64,000 nucleotides of DNA from Toxonevra muliebris (lineage: Eukaryota > Arthropoda > Insecta > Diptera > Pallopteridae): contig OY829326.1 of assembly GCA_963691655.1 (NCBI GenBank), positions 148,446,998 to 148,510,997 of the forward strand, written 5' to 3'. Shown piece after piece: positions 35,757 to 47,706 of this stretch. Within the stretch, counting starts at the first letter, position 1, and each line of letters begins with the position of its first letter. The notes beneath the pieces were generated by a model. The model was not told the DNA's origin and ran no database searches. It saw nothing but the letters and a program-made list of their open reading frames with translations. The translations under genes were made by a program, and so were the position numbers.

Positions 35757-36935
35757 GTTCTCGGCCCAACACTATGGAACGCAATGTATGACGGCATCCT
35801 CAAATTGGATCTCCCGGAGGATACAACAATCGTAGGATATGCAGACGACATCGCGATAGTGGCAGTAGCCAAGAACCTGGACTCGCTACAGGCTATATGT
35901 AACGATGTCATCTCAAGAGTGAGAAGATGGCTATACAACTCGAAGCTGGAATTGGCGGAGCAGAAAACGAAAGTCGTGGTATTGAGTACCAGAAGAGCAC
36001 GTGCAGAGCTGGTCATCACGGTTGGTGATCATAACATCACCTCGTGTCCATACATTTAGTACTTAGGAGTACTTATAGATTCTAGAATGACGTTCAAGGA
36101 TCACCTGAAAGCTGCTAGTGAAAAAGCAGCACGAATAAACAGCGCGTTAACACGCATCATGCCGAATATAGGAGGCCAGCGCGAGGGCAGGCGCCGACAG
36201 CTTTCAACGGTTACTACGTCAGTAATCTTATATGCAGCACCTATCTGGGCGGACAGCAAGAAAACACACCAGAAGGATATCCGTGCAATATACAGGCTCA
36301 GTGCCCTGAGGGTTGCTAGCGCGTATCGCACAGTATCGGACGATGCTATTTGTGTCATAGCAAGTAAGGTGCCCATAGATTTACAGGCACAAGAGATGAA
36401 GCGGTTATATGGATGTGACACAAAATCAACCGAAGCCATAAGAAGAGAAGAAAGACAGCGTACCATCATGGAATGGCAGCGAAGATGGGAGTCATCCGAA
36501 AAGGGTCGATGGACCTACAATCTCATTACGGATATAGAAGAGTGGATATCACGCAGACATGGTGAACTGAATTACCACATTACGCAGCTGCTTAGTGGCC
36601 ATGGGTGCTTCAAGCAGTACTTGCATAAAATCAACACCGGAGAAGAAGACCCGTTTTGCCCAAGATGCCCAGAGGAACGGGAGAACGCGCAGCATATACT
36701 TTTTATATGCCCACGTTTTAACAAAAACAGAGATGAGCTGGAGAAAGCCTTTGGAGAACCCCCTACAGAAAGGAATCTGACGACACAGATGTGTAACACA
36801 GCGGAAAAATGGAATGCAGCATGCAAGGTTGCTGCAGATATGATGACCACTCTGTATGATGCAGAACGTGCGCGCAAAGTCGAGCGCACGGCAAATACTA
36901 CAAATATGGAGCCAGATATCGTCAACCGACGATAA
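35757..36935 (+). pseudogene. R1-type LINE, 5'-truncated RT and C-terminus, one in-frame stop
   Basis: The text begins at VLGPTLWNAMYDGIL, inside the RT palm, and includes the active-site box GYADDIAIVAV, then TKVVVLSTRR, a single in-frame TAG at 36057-36059 (SCPYI*YLGVLID, where Lys is usual), FKDHLKAASEKAARINSALTRIMPNIGG and RRQLSTVTTSVILYAAPIWA. After a linker comes the zinc motif CPRCPEERENAQHILFICPRF, and the end is at TAA 36933-36935. There is no RNase H, which with the motif wording points to the R1 clade. Apart from truncation and one stop the frame is open for about 390 codons, so the insertion is fairly young. GC is well above the flanks. The first 33 bases of the open frame (35724-35756) are flanking DNA. 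Confidence 0.87.
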
Positions 36936-37488
36936 AACCGAACAGAATTGGACAGAAACCAATACTGACGATTGAGCACTAAGCTGATTACGGCCTTTTT
37001 ATATTTCGTTAGAAAAAACCATACGTATGCATTTTTTAATTCTAAGTATAGCATATAAATAGGATATTTTTTTGCCAGCATTTGCCTCTTTCCCTCACAT
37101 ATTTACCCTTAAATGTTCGAGAATGTGCTTTGGGTATCATTCGTAAATTTTTCAAATTTCAAGTGAAAATATCGACTTCGTTAGTATCAGTCAATATATC
37201 GGTCATTTCTATATTGTCGAGTCTTTTATGGTTAAATTAAATTAGAAAAATTGAATTGAGATGGCAGGGCCTCCATTTGGTTAGTTGACGCCATTAAAAA
37301 AGTTTCGGAATCAAAGAAATGTGGTCAAAAACGCTGGTGAAGTTCTATTACATTATTTTGCTTTTGCTCTATATTCTGATTATGATTAAATTTAAATATT
37401 AATTTGGATCCCTTAATTTATGTACTAGAAATATTTACCACAAGAAGAGGTAGTCACTGTGACTGTTAAGAATATGTTGATGTTGGTA
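36936..37488. other. R1 3' untranslated region and non-coding stretch
   Basis: The GC-richer text continues to about 37000 (GATTGAGCACTAAGCTGATTACGG) and probably is the 3' UTR of the R1-type element; no poly-A and no target duplication are evident. The rest is AT-rich with no gene. Confidence 0.45.
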
Positions 37489-38052
37489 CAAAGTGGCGCA
37501 AAAGACCTCACCCTTTCGGAAAATGCTTTAATTTTTGCCAATACTGTCGTATGTTATCACGTCTTTGACATTTCTAAAGAAAATTGAAGCAGAATACACG
37601 TAGACAAACCATGGATAGGAATAGTCCTCAAAAATGCGGAATAATTGAGATATAGTAGAATAATGTCCAATTTTGGTGACTTATATTAGTGCGCAAAATC
37701 ATCCGATCTGGTCATTATAGACTTTTTTGGGGTTATTTGAAGTCATTGGGTGAATTGTGGTAATTATAGACTTTTTTGGGGTTATTTGAAGTCATTGGTG
37801 AATTGTGAATAAGCCACAAATTCTCGCGGCTCTGAGTATTAGACAAGAAGTAAAGAAAACTGATTGGAGATGCCATAAAAAAGGCTCAAATAATTATTGG
37901 AGCCTAACATTTAAACGATATTATTTTCAGTTCTTAATGGAACAAAATTTTAGGTCCACAAACAAATTTTTAAAAATAAAATCAACGCTTTTTAATTTAG
38001 AAAAAAAAGTTATAGCTAAATCAAATCGAGTGATTACTTTTGCGCCACCTAG
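37489..38052 (+). mobile_element. mariner-type remnant with GTGGCGCAAAAG inverted ends
   Basis: The left end is CAAAGTGGCGCAAAAGACC and the right end, reverse complemented, is CTAGGTGGCGCAAAAGTAA. TA precedes the left end (37487-37488) and follows the right end (38053-38054). Inside, broken frames read DLVIIDFFGVI...SHW and NKPQILAAL, which match the end of the mariner catalytic domain (PDL..LDFFLWGYLKS..., then a KPQ.L..L segment). A 49-bp unit containing ATTATAGACTTTTTTGGGG is tandemly duplicated (37716 and 37765). At 564 bp it is less than half of an autonomous element and is internally deleted. Confidence 0.75.
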
Positions 38053-39649
38053 TACATATTAAATTTATATGAGATTGTATTTAATTTTATGAATTATGCC
38101 AACTTTAAATGTTTTTGTCAAAATTGTTTGCTTAAACTATAATTTTAAATAACAACAAAAACAACAAAACAGGACAATAAATAAAATCAAGTAGTTAGTC
38201 ATAATTAGTGCAAATACATCCATGCCAAGTGTATTTAAATAAATGTATTTATGTGTGTGTGTATGTGTTAGTTTATACATGATACTATTAATGACATAGC
38301 GTCATCATTTTCGTGAAACGATGAAAATTAAATTGAAGGCAAATGTCAAGCTATAATAACAAACGTGTAGTGAGAGAAAGACAATGACTTGAATCACAAA
38401 CTATTAAATTTTATTTAATTGATGTTGTCTTTGAAAATGTGCACAAACACTCATAGACATTCAGAAACAAACATACAAAGCCATATGCACTGACAGACAC
38501 ACACATATGCATATATGCTTACATACATATACACAAATTCATAGACACATGTAAACAAAATTTGTATGCAACGCAAGCAAGTTTTAAATGCGGAAACAGG
38601 AAATGCAATGTTAAGCATATTGTAGTTGTATATGTACAAGTTGCATGTATTAACATATGTGTATATATATGTGTTTGTATGTACATGTATACACGTTGTA
38701 TACAGTAATATGATTATTGTCAAAATGCAAATGAGCACTTTAATAAATTTGCTGAATTTGTAATTGGCTTTTATGATGAGTTTATGATCATTTATTGTAC
38801 AATAATTGCGTATGCAATGGCAATAATTCTAAGACAAAATTGAAATGTGAAATGCTTAATAAGCAGTTAAATATGCATGCTACATACATTTATGTATTTA
38901 TGAATATGCATTTACGTATGTGTGTATGTGTTTGTGTATAGGTTAAATGAAAACTTTTCAACAATAATACTCGTATTCTTATGTGATGAACGTTTTTGCT
39001 TCAAAGATTTTACCGTTTTATCATTTATTACAAGTAATTAAAGTGAAAATTTCCACAAATTTAAAATTTTAAAAGTGATAATGTAAAACTGGATAATAAA
39101 GACCATATAATTTAGAATTATGTGGTCTACTTTTCCACTCATAAAGAGTAGAGTTAAAAGCTTGCCAAATTAGAGATGTTTGTTCAAGCATTGACCTTCT
39201 ATCGTGAGATAAGCGAACACATATTAAGTTCTGTATGAAAGAGAACTTGATTTTTAGTATCATTTTAAAAACGATGACACCATTTGCTTTCCGTTATTTG
39301 TTTATTGAAAATTCTTTGCACGCACATAAAGCATAATCATAAATAAATATTATAAGCCATTTACTTCAATTCTTTAACTGTGTTTTAGTATCCTTATATA
39401 TGGTATATATATACATATATATATATAAATATATCTTTTTTATGTTTTCAGTATATCCTTTGTGACAGCAAGTGGAATTTTCATAACTTTATAGTGAAAG
39501 TTTCCTCTACCTTCTGTTACTCTCCAGTTAGATACAAATTCTAGGTACTTTGGCTGAATAAAAATGTGCGCGCATATTCACACACTATTAAAGTATGGTA
39601 CTGTGGGACAAACTGCTCAAAAAAGAAATAAAAATAAATTTCTTGAGGA
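38053..39649. other. non-coding stretch with CA/TATG microsatellites
   Basis: ACACATATGCATATATG-like repeats lie at 38490-38530 and 38650-38700, a TATG run at 38880-38940 and a TA run at 39398-39432. No gene is seen. Confidence 0.55.
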
Positions 39650-41175
39650 AGAGAAGCTTGAATTTAGATATCATCAAAGAATCATTTAAAAGTCAAGAAA
39701 AGATCGCCAAAGAATCGCTAAAGAAATATTAAAAAAACTTCACAAAGTGATAAATGATTTTCAAATAAATCATCAAAGAATCATGGAAAAATCATAAAAA
39801 AAGTATTCAAAATATCACTAAACTTTTATCAACCAATCATTGCAGTATCATAAAAAAATCTTCAATGAATTATCATAGAATCGTCAAAGGTAAATCAAAG
39901 AGTTATTGAAAACCAACAAAGATTCCTTAAATAATCATTAAACAGTGATTAAAGATTTATTAAAAAATCTTTAAAAAATCATTAAAAAACAATTTAGGAT
40001 CATCGAAAAAGAATAAAAAATCAAGAAGGAATTATAAAAAAACATAAAGAAATTATTAATGAATCTTCATCAGTAAATCTTCAGAAAACCAAGAAAACAC
40101 TAAAACATTATCCAGAAATTAACACAGAATTATCAAAAAATCAGATAAAAAATTATCAAAGAGAGATCAAAGAATCATTCAAGATTCAAAAAGGGATCAT
40201 AAGGAACTAATAAGGAATTAATAATTATTATAATGAATCGTCAAATAATCATCAACGAATTATTCGAAAATCGTCGAAGAAACGTCAATGAATCACAAAA
40301 GAAACATAATAAATTAAAAAAAAAATTAGCAAAGAAATATCAAAGCATCGCCAAGTAATCAGAGAAGCATCAAAAAATTATTGTAAAATCATCTAAGAAA
40401 TGTAAAAGAATTATAAAAAAATTCTTCAAAGAATTACCAAAAATCGTCAAAGAAAAATCAAAGATTGCCGAAGAAAGATTAAAGAATAATTAAAACATCA
40501 TCAAAGAATCTTTACAGATTTATTAAAAAATCATCAATCAAAAATCATCATAGAATTGCCCAAGACTTATAAAATGATCAGCAAAAAATTATAAAGGAAT
40601 CAATAAAAAGCTATCAAATAATAATAAAAAAAAGATATTAAGAAATGTATCATCAAGAAATAATCAAAGAACTATTGAAGAAACACAAAAAATCACCAAT
40701 AAATCATCAATGAATATAGAAGAATTATTAAAGAATCATCATCTTTAAAGAATCATCCAATCAATAATAAAAAATGTTCAAAGAATCATCATGGAATCAT
40801 CAAGAAATTATCAATGAATCATCAATAATGATCATAAAACCATTAATGAGTCATCAAAGAAATGTCGAAGAATCGTAAAAGAATCATAAAAAAACGTTAA
40901 AGAATGCTTGAAGAGTTATCAAAGAATCAGTGAGTGAATCATCAAAAAATCAACACAGAATCCTGGAAGAATCATCAAAGTAATTAAGAATCTTCAAAGA
41001 ATTATATGAAATCATCAAAATTATCCCAGATCTCTAAAAAAATCACTAAAAACTCATTTAAAAATCAGTAATAAATCATAAAAGACTTATCACAGAATTT
41101 TCAAAAATCATTGAAGAATTATCAAGGAAGGAATCAATCATAAAGAATCATCAAAAGTCATTAAAAAATTATAGA
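39650..41175. repeat. 1.5-kb degenerate AATCATCAAAG array
   Basis: The plus strand consists of phrases like AAAGAATCATCAAAAAATC, AAAGAATTATCAAAG and AATCATCAATGAATC, spaced about 12-16 bases, for about 1.5 kb. It is very rich in A and poor in G, with core CAAAGAATCAT. There is no exact unit, so it is cryptically simple or very old satellite-like DNA. All frames are broken. Confidence 0.7.
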
Positions 41176-42497
41176 AGAGTTTTTTAATTTTGGTGTAGGA
41201 GAGCTGAGAAATCCATGTAAGTAAATTTTTAGCTAAAATTTCAGTACATATTTTTTAATGTTCAAATCTGAGAAAATCAATTAAATTGTGTTTATGTCAA
41301 AGGAACTAAAAAAAGACCAGTTTTGTGCAACTTTGCCACACTGTGCAATAACATAAAAGAAATCTAAAAAATGTGTTCAAATGTGACATTTTTAACACCG
41401 CGCAAAAGATGTGAAAAACGCTACAAGGACATGCTTTGCCAAAACGCGAAATCTACGTTACTTTTCATTTTTCGCCTTTTTAAGTTGCGCGACATGTTGC
41501 CATTGCCGCTTTTGCTGCTGATACTAAAAAGTGAAAGTTGTTGAATTTCTCTATATATGGTCCCAAACATTACGGCGGCGCATTTTATATTACCGCCATG
41601 CTTAAGTGTTAGCAACGTCATCATCGTCGTCGTGTCGTCAGTTAGTCAGCAAAGTCAGTGCCATTAAAGCCGCATGAAGTACTCAACACTCTACCTAAGC
41701 TGTGTTCAAGTACTTTCCAAGGATTTCTTTGAGTTTGAAAGTATTTCATGTTTCTCGTGTTTTTTGAAATATTCATAACATAAAGTGACACACGTTTTTA
41801 TTCATCCCCCTCAACATTTCTTTTCCCTTGTGTAGTTTTTGTTGTTGCAGTTGTTATTTTTGTTGTTGTTGTTGTGATTTATATTCACACTCATAAAGCA
41901 ATAAAACGAAATCATGTGTGGAAATTTTTATAAGTTGTGAATTGAGTGAGGGAAATTGTGGTAGGGGAGGGTGACTCGAGAGGTGGATTTAAAAATAACG
42001 TTGGAGGTTAAGGCAATTGTTAAAGTTCATTTTTTTATGCACTTGTTTATTTCCAATAGTTCTTAAATTCAATGAGTGCATTCAATGTATTTATAAAATT
42101 TATTCTAATAAAATTATTGAAAAAAATTATATAATATTGAATTTAAAGAACTTTAAAGACTTCAATTAAAGAGCTATTGCTTCCTTTTTGGATTACGAAT
42201 TTTAACAACAAATAACGACTATGATTTTTTTAAAGCACTCTCAGTAGCTTCAAATGACTCAAAAATAACGGAATAAATATTTGTCTATGCATTAAAACTT
42301 TGCATTATACTCAACCCCGAAAGGAATTTTACTTAAATTTTACACACACATGAAGTTTTATTGTATTACTAACCTACTTTGAAATTTTCTTGAAATTCTC
42401 AGCGAAGACCCTAAAAAAACTAAATGAGAGTTGCAAAATGAAAAAAAAAAATCGATGCTCAGGAGAAGACTGGAACCATCAAATCAGAAATTAGTAA
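41176..42497. other. non-coding stretch with GC-richer patch 41420-41680
   Basis: The patch 41420-41680 has text such as GTTGCGCGACATGTTGCCAT, ACGGCGGCGC and CATCATCGTCGTCGTGTCGT, unlike its surroundings. A 67-codon minus frame crosses it and is unrecognised. It could be a conserved non-coding element or a decayed gene edge. GTTGTT runs lie at 41840-41875. Confidence 0.45.
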
Positions 42498-42501
42498 TTA
42501 A

Positions 42502-42796
42502 CCCTTATAAGCATAACTTTTCCTGTATTTCGAGTAGTTCTTTCCCAATTTTTGGTGGTCTTTTTGTGAATTTAGAGAATTAGAAATTATACTCCGTTAT
42601 TTGAAGAATACTAAAAAAGGCTCTCTTTGTGAGGAAAATTAATTTCCAGGTCGCCGATTTTGAATCTGATAACAGATTTTAAAAATTTCTATCAGAATCC
42701 ACCATCTTGAATTTTATATGTCTGATAACAGATTCGGAATCAAAGAGCCCAAAAACCGATAATACAACTGTTTTTATGAAAATAAGTGCTTAAGGG
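42502..42796. mobile_element. piggyBac-like miniature element (TTAA flanks, 295 bp)
   Basis: TTAA at 42498-42501 is followed by CCCTTATAAGCATAA. The right end, reverse complemented, is CCCTTAAGCACTTAT and is followed by TTAA (42797-42800). Allowing a two-base gap, about 13 terminal bases match. CCCTT ends with a TTAA duplication fit piggyBac. Inside, TCTGATAACAGATT occurs twice (near 42666 and 42721). There is no coding capacity. Confidence 0.65.
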
Positions 42797-43349
42797 TTAA
42801 ACGAAACCAAAAAAATCATTTCCAGTTCTCTTTAACAACTTTTAGTCGTTTCTTCACAGGATAAGCTCCAGAATGGACTAACAATAGTTGTATTTCAATC
42901 CACTTCAACAAAATTGAAGCGAGCTTAACTAAATGATTAATGCAAGGGACGAGACAAAACTGATTTGTTTTCATTTCGTTTCGTACCTCTGAAATACTGA
43001 CAAATTATACCGAAACAAAGAGGACACACTATCGTTTGATAGGTACTAGGAATTACTACAAAAAATATGAGTTTCGAAAGAGAAAAAACATGAAAAGAAA
43101 ATTCAGAAGCTTAGTGGGGATTTGAAGATATTTTATAACTAAGCCTTAACCTATTCGTTTTTGAACGACACCAAGTGCTTTCTGGGATGTTACGTCATAC
43201 GAAAACGTACGACTGGGATTGTTTCACTCTTTGCTCGTTTTTGTGCAACCCTAAATGAAAATTTGTGTCACTTTTTCACATTTTCCTAACAAGAAATCGA
43301 AGTGAGATAAGAAAGTTCATGAGTCACTGAATATTTGCAAACTCAAAGC
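42797..43349. other. non-coding stretch
   Basis: No gene or repeat boundary is recognised. TTAACCTATTCG near 43147 could be another piggyBac-like left end, but no partner is seen. Confidence 0.45.
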
Positions 43350-43840
43350 AAACCATTTTGGTCTGAGTTTGGAGTAGAATTTTTAAGCCTAAATTCGAGT
43401 CCACTTTGGTCTGAGTTTTGATCCTATTTTGAATTGAATTCTGATTTATATTTCGGTCCGAGTTTGATCTCCGTTAAGCCTGAATTTGATTTGAATTATG
43501 GTCTAAAGTTTTGTCAGATTTTAGTCAGATTTTAAATTTGGGGCATTTTTTGGTTAGAGTGAGGGTCTGAATTTCGGACTGATTTTTATCAGTTTTTTGG
43601 TCTTATTTTGTTCTGAATTTTGATTTGAGTTTGGATTTGAATCTTGATCTGTGATTTGGTTTGACTTTTAAGCTGGGTGTGTTTTTGGTTTGATTTTTTC
43701 TGAGTGTTTGAGTTTGGTCGGATTTTTTGCCTGATTTTTGGTTTCTAATTTCAACTTTTTTTTTATTTTTGATTCGATTTTCCGTTTGATTTTCTGCCGG
43801 ATCTTTCGCCTGATTTTTGGTCGAATTTTGTTAGAATATA
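43350..43840 (+). repeat. GGTCTGA/GGTTTGA degenerate tract 5
   Basis: Phrases such as TTTTGGTCTGAGTTTGG, TTTTGATTTGAGTTTGG and TTTTTGGTTTGATTTTTTC recur. The tract runs directly into the left part of the DINE-1-like element and resumes directly after its right end (44935), so the element appears to have inserted into one larger tract. Confidence 0.6.
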
Positions 43841-43849
43841 GATACAATA

Positions 43850-44928
43850 TAACCATTTATAGCACAGTACAGAAATTTGGTACAATAACGAGAATTGACA
43901 ATGCCATTCTACAACAAAATATAGGTGGGATTGACAAAGAGGGTGTGGCACCTTTCATATAACCTGAATTTCCGTTATGAGATATCTGAGGAAGCATTTA
44001 TGGTACGGTACTAAAATTTAAATTTTTCAGTTTGTTGGATTAGTGGGTGTGGCACCATGGTTCACTTTTATTTTATACTACTATTTCTACTGCTTTTTCT
44101 ACTACTATTTTCTACTACTATTTTCTACTACTTTTAAACTTCTTTTTTCTACAATTTCTTCTTATTTTCTACTACTTTTTCAACTAATATTTTCTACTAC
44201 TATTTTACTACTTTTTTTCTACTACTTTTCTAATACATTTTTTCTACAATTTCTGTTTACTTTCTATTATTTTTTTACAGTACTACTATCTACTACTATT
44301 TTTCACTTTTAGTTCTACCACTCTTTCTACTATATTAACTATTTTTCTACTACTTTTTCTGCTACCTTTTTGCTACCTCTTTACAATAATTTGTAATACT
44401 ATTTTTTATTCCTTTTACTACTACGTTTTCCACTACTATTTCTACTGCTATTTTCTACTACTTTTTTACTGTTTTTTTCATTAATATTTTCTATTACTTT
44501 GCCCATTCTCTTTTTTTTTATTATTTCTACTAATTTATGAAATATCTCAAGAACCTGCCTAGCTATGTCAAAATCCGATAGGTGGAACTGTAACAAATTC
44601 TATAATAAATTCTATATTTATAATAAATAGGAAATGGGTCTATATTTTAAAATAATTTTTAGGATTAGATATAACTTCTAGAATGGTCTTTGGTATTTTT
44701 CTGCAAATTAAATACTTTTAAAAATGTCAATTTGGATGATTCATTTTTAAATATAAATTTAAATTTTAAATTTTTTCCAAATTCAATTTACGTACTTCAA
44801 GCTTGAATGGTAATTACCAATGTTAAATTTTAAACATCAAAAAACTTCATTCTTCTTCATTCAAATAAACTTAAATTTTCGCCCTTCTTCGTAGAAAGGG
44901 CAGAACAACGTCTGCCAGGTCAGCTAGT
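43850..44928 (+). mobile_element. DINE-1-like non-autonomous Helitron with internal CTA repeat block
   Basis: The right end has the Helitron layout: stem GCCCTT/AAGGGC (44881-44886 with 44896-44901), a second stem GCAGA/TCTGC (44900-44904 with 44911-44915), then CAGCTAGT with the terminal CTAGT at 44924-44928. Near the left, GGGTGTGGCACC occurs twice (43941-43952 and 44045-44056), a block I know from fly DINE-1/INE-1 elements. Between is a long TTTTCTACTACTA-type block (44075-44530), matching the variable simple-repeat section of that group. No Rep/helicase gene is present, as expected. The left boundary is approximate. Confidence 0.7.
44075..44530 (+). repeat. TTTTCTACTACTA simple-repeat block inside the Helitron
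   Basis: About 450 bases consist of CTACTA and TTTTTCTAC phrases in irregular alternation. It gives a shadow plus-strand frame (44043-44312) rich in Phe, Tyr and Leu that should not be read as a membrane protein. Confidence 0.8.
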
Positions 44929-44934
44929 TTTTTA

Positions 44935-45270
44935 TATGATTTTTAGCCTGATTTCTGGTTTGATGTTTGGTCTAATTTTCGACTCAATTTGTTATCTGAA
45001 TTTGGCTTATATTGTCATTTTATTTGTGGTTTCAGATTTGGTTTGACTTTTGGTCTGAACTTAATTTTCGTTTAGCTTGAATTAAGATCTGAATTTTGGT
45101 CTAATTTTCGACTCAATTTTTTATCTGAATTTGGCATATATTGTGGTCTTATTTCCGGTTTCAGTTTTGGTTTGACTTTTGGTCTGAATTTGATTTTCGT
45201 TTAGCTTGAATTAAGATCTGAATTTTGGTTTGAAATTTTGACCGCACTTTGTCGATAACTTTTTGCTTTG
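44935..45270 (+). repeat. GGTCTGA tract 6 with 129-bp tandem duplication
   Basis: TCTAATTTTCGACTCAATTT at 44971 recurs at 45100. The 129-bp unit is repeated nearly unchanged and includes TTTGGTTTGACTTTTGGTC and TTTTCGTTTAGCTTGAATTA. It lies immediately right of the Helitron end and is probably the continuation of tract 5. Confidence 0.7.
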
Positions 45271-46953
45271 GGTTGAATTTTTATCAGTTGCTTGGACAGG
45301 TTTCCTTTCCTATTCCTTCCGAAATCTTTTCTTCTACCCATTGAATGAATTAATTCGTTATTTTTAAAATAAATTAAATATTAATTAATCGTTTTCGAAC
45401 TATTTATTTTTCATTTTTATGGTTTAAATTTATTACAATAATTTAATATTACGAACTAATAAATAATATTTATTAGCTGTGAAAAATGTTTAATACTTAA
45501 TTTTCATGCTCAAAATTTATTATTCTTTACCCTGAACACACTTCTATGTAATGCCGACTATGCTAGAAAATAAAATCATTATTCAATCAGTTTTATTCAA
45601 ATGACAAAAAAAAAATTACCAAACACAATAAACTTAACCATTATCAGCAACAAAAAAAGAAGAAGAAAAAATTAATATAATAAATTATGTGAAGTATTCA
45701 TGTTTGGGGTCACTTAACACACACACACACACACGGACACATAAAAATCTCCAAATGTCCATACGCACTTGGTTTGAGTGAAACGTACATGTATGTGTGT
45801 GAATTGGCCATAAAATTTTCTAAATATAAACATAAACTGAACATTATTATCATTTTACGATTCGACGATGCTACACGCCTTGATTGTAAACTGGTAAGAT
45901 GCTCGTAGGTACTTACCCCACGTGCTTGCTTCATACTTTATTTACTCTTAAGCAGTAGTAGGTTATTTAAGGATTATTGAGTTATTGTGGATGTGTTGTT
46001 CCACTCTCTCTTTGTATGTGTGTGTGTGCACGTTAGCGTGCATTAGGAAAAGGTGCGCTGATTAGGGTCAAAATTACATTTCGTTGAAAATGTTGATGAG
46101 TATGTAACTGAATGTGAATTGAATAGATTTTTTTCTCACTCTTTATTTTTTTTGTATTCAACTCAAATTTGGCAGTAAATAAGCAGAAGTTTGCCACTGT
46201 TTCTTTTGAACAGCAAAAACAACAACAACGGCTACTAAAAAAGGATACTTCTTCAAAGTAAATCCCTTCTTTTGTGAAAGATGAAGGTATCTCGTCTTTG
46301 GTTGTGTTTTCTTTTTTTTGCTTTACTTCTTATTTTTAAAAGCAAAAATGTACTTAAAAGCTTCAGACAAAATATACTCACTTATACTTTTGTTAAAAAA
46401 GATTGAATGCGAAATGTTTTCTTTATTTAATACAAATAAAAATACAACAAACAAAAAAAAAAAAAAAGAGCAGCATCAAACTTTCTACACATTATATAAG
46501 TTTATACTTATAAAAATTGTTGTTTGAAAAAATATACACCTACATTTATTCAATTCAGAAGAAGTTAACTTAACTATTTATTTATACGCTCAACGTGTTT
46601 ATGAACGTAATCATGTTGTCGTAAATTAGATTTACGTAAAAGTTTTACTTAGAGATATCTATGCACCTAGGCACAATACTTACACATAGTTACTTATACA
46701 TTTTCAATAGAACTTTTTCTTCTTCTTCTTCTTTTTCATCTTAGTTACATTCACTCATTTGAGTGAAACGTGCCATGAATTTCAAGTTATTTTTTCGAAA
46801 TTTTTGCACTTTTCAAGTCATTAAAGTAAAATCATTTTCCATTTTAGGCTTTTAGTTTAAATTTAATTTTCTTAAACTTTAACTGACACACACACACATA
46901 CATACATATAGGAAAATATACATATATGTAGTTATCTAAATAGAATAAATAGT
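45271..46953. other. non-coding stretch with CA microsatellites
   Basis: CA runs lie at 45718-45734 and 46886-46898, a GT run at 46017-46028 and a 15-base A run near 46455. No gene is seen. Confidence 0.55.
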
Positions 46954-46955
46954 TA

Positions 46956-47706
46956 CAGCATGTAACAAAATTGAGCAAATGAAGGGACATTTTTGGGACA
47001 TAAAAATTGGCCAAAAATGTCGTCCAATTAAAAAATAATTGCATAGTAAAGTTTCTCCAAATCCAGATGAGCAAAAGTGGAAACAAATTTTTGAAATCAG
47101 ATAACTCTATCCGGTACCAAAAGGGTCTTGAAAATACCGAAATTTCGATAATAAATTATGATTTTTCACAATTTTTTGACCAAAAGTTTTTTCAAATTTC
47201 ACAGCTCTTTTATTTTTCCTTGAATGTACAAATATAATGCAAAAAAATTTTTTGAAATCGGATAATATTTATTGGTGCAGTAAGATGTACAAAGCTGGTA
47301 AGTTTTCAAAAATTCAGCAAAAATTGTATGAAAAGAAAAAATTATGGTTGAAAGTCCTGGACTTTGAACCTCTTGCTGTACCAATAAAAATTATCCGATT
47401 TTAAAAATTCTTTTTGAATTATATGTATAGACTCAAAAAAAAAAAAAAAATAAATTAAATAAAAAAACTGTGGAGCTTGAAAAAATTGTTGGCCAAAAAA
47501 TTTTGAAAAATCATAATTTATTTTCGAAATTTCAGTACTTTGAAGACCCTTTTGGAACCTGAAGGAGTTATCTAATTTGTTTTTACTTTTATTGATCTGA
47601 ATGTGTAGAAACTTAGCTTTGCTGATACTTTTTTATTTGACGATATTTCTGGCTTTTTTCATGTCCCAAAAATTTCCCTTCATTTGCTCAATTTTGTTAC
47701 TTACTG
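46956..47706. mobile_element. 751-bp palindromic TIR element (TA flanks), arms of several hundred bp
   Basis: The left end CAGCATGTAACAAAATTGAG (continuing CAAATGAAGGGACATTTTTG) is mirrored by the right end, reverse complemented CAGTAAGTAACAAAATTGAG (continuing CAAATGAAGGGAAATTTTTG). TA borders both (46954-46955 and 47707-47708). The pairing continues inward over most of the element: AGGGTCTT (47123) pairs with AAGACCCTT (47543), AAATCATAATTTAT (47507) pairs with ATAAATTATGATTTTT (47150), and ATCGGATAATATTTATTGGT (47256) pairs with ACCAATAAAAATTATCCGAT (47379). Almost the whole unit folds into one long hairpin with a 100-base loop. TA duplication suggests the Tc1/mariner superfamily. Confidence 0.85.

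Noticed and set aside
36101..37081. Three long minus-strand frames (122, 137 and 169 codons)
   Set aside because: They are antisense shadows of the R1-type LINE coding strand, which has clear RT and zinc motifs on the plus strand.
44043..44312. 89-codon frame rich in Phe, Tyr and Leu
   Set aside because: It is a translation of the CTACTA/TTTTCTAC block inside the DINE-1-like element.
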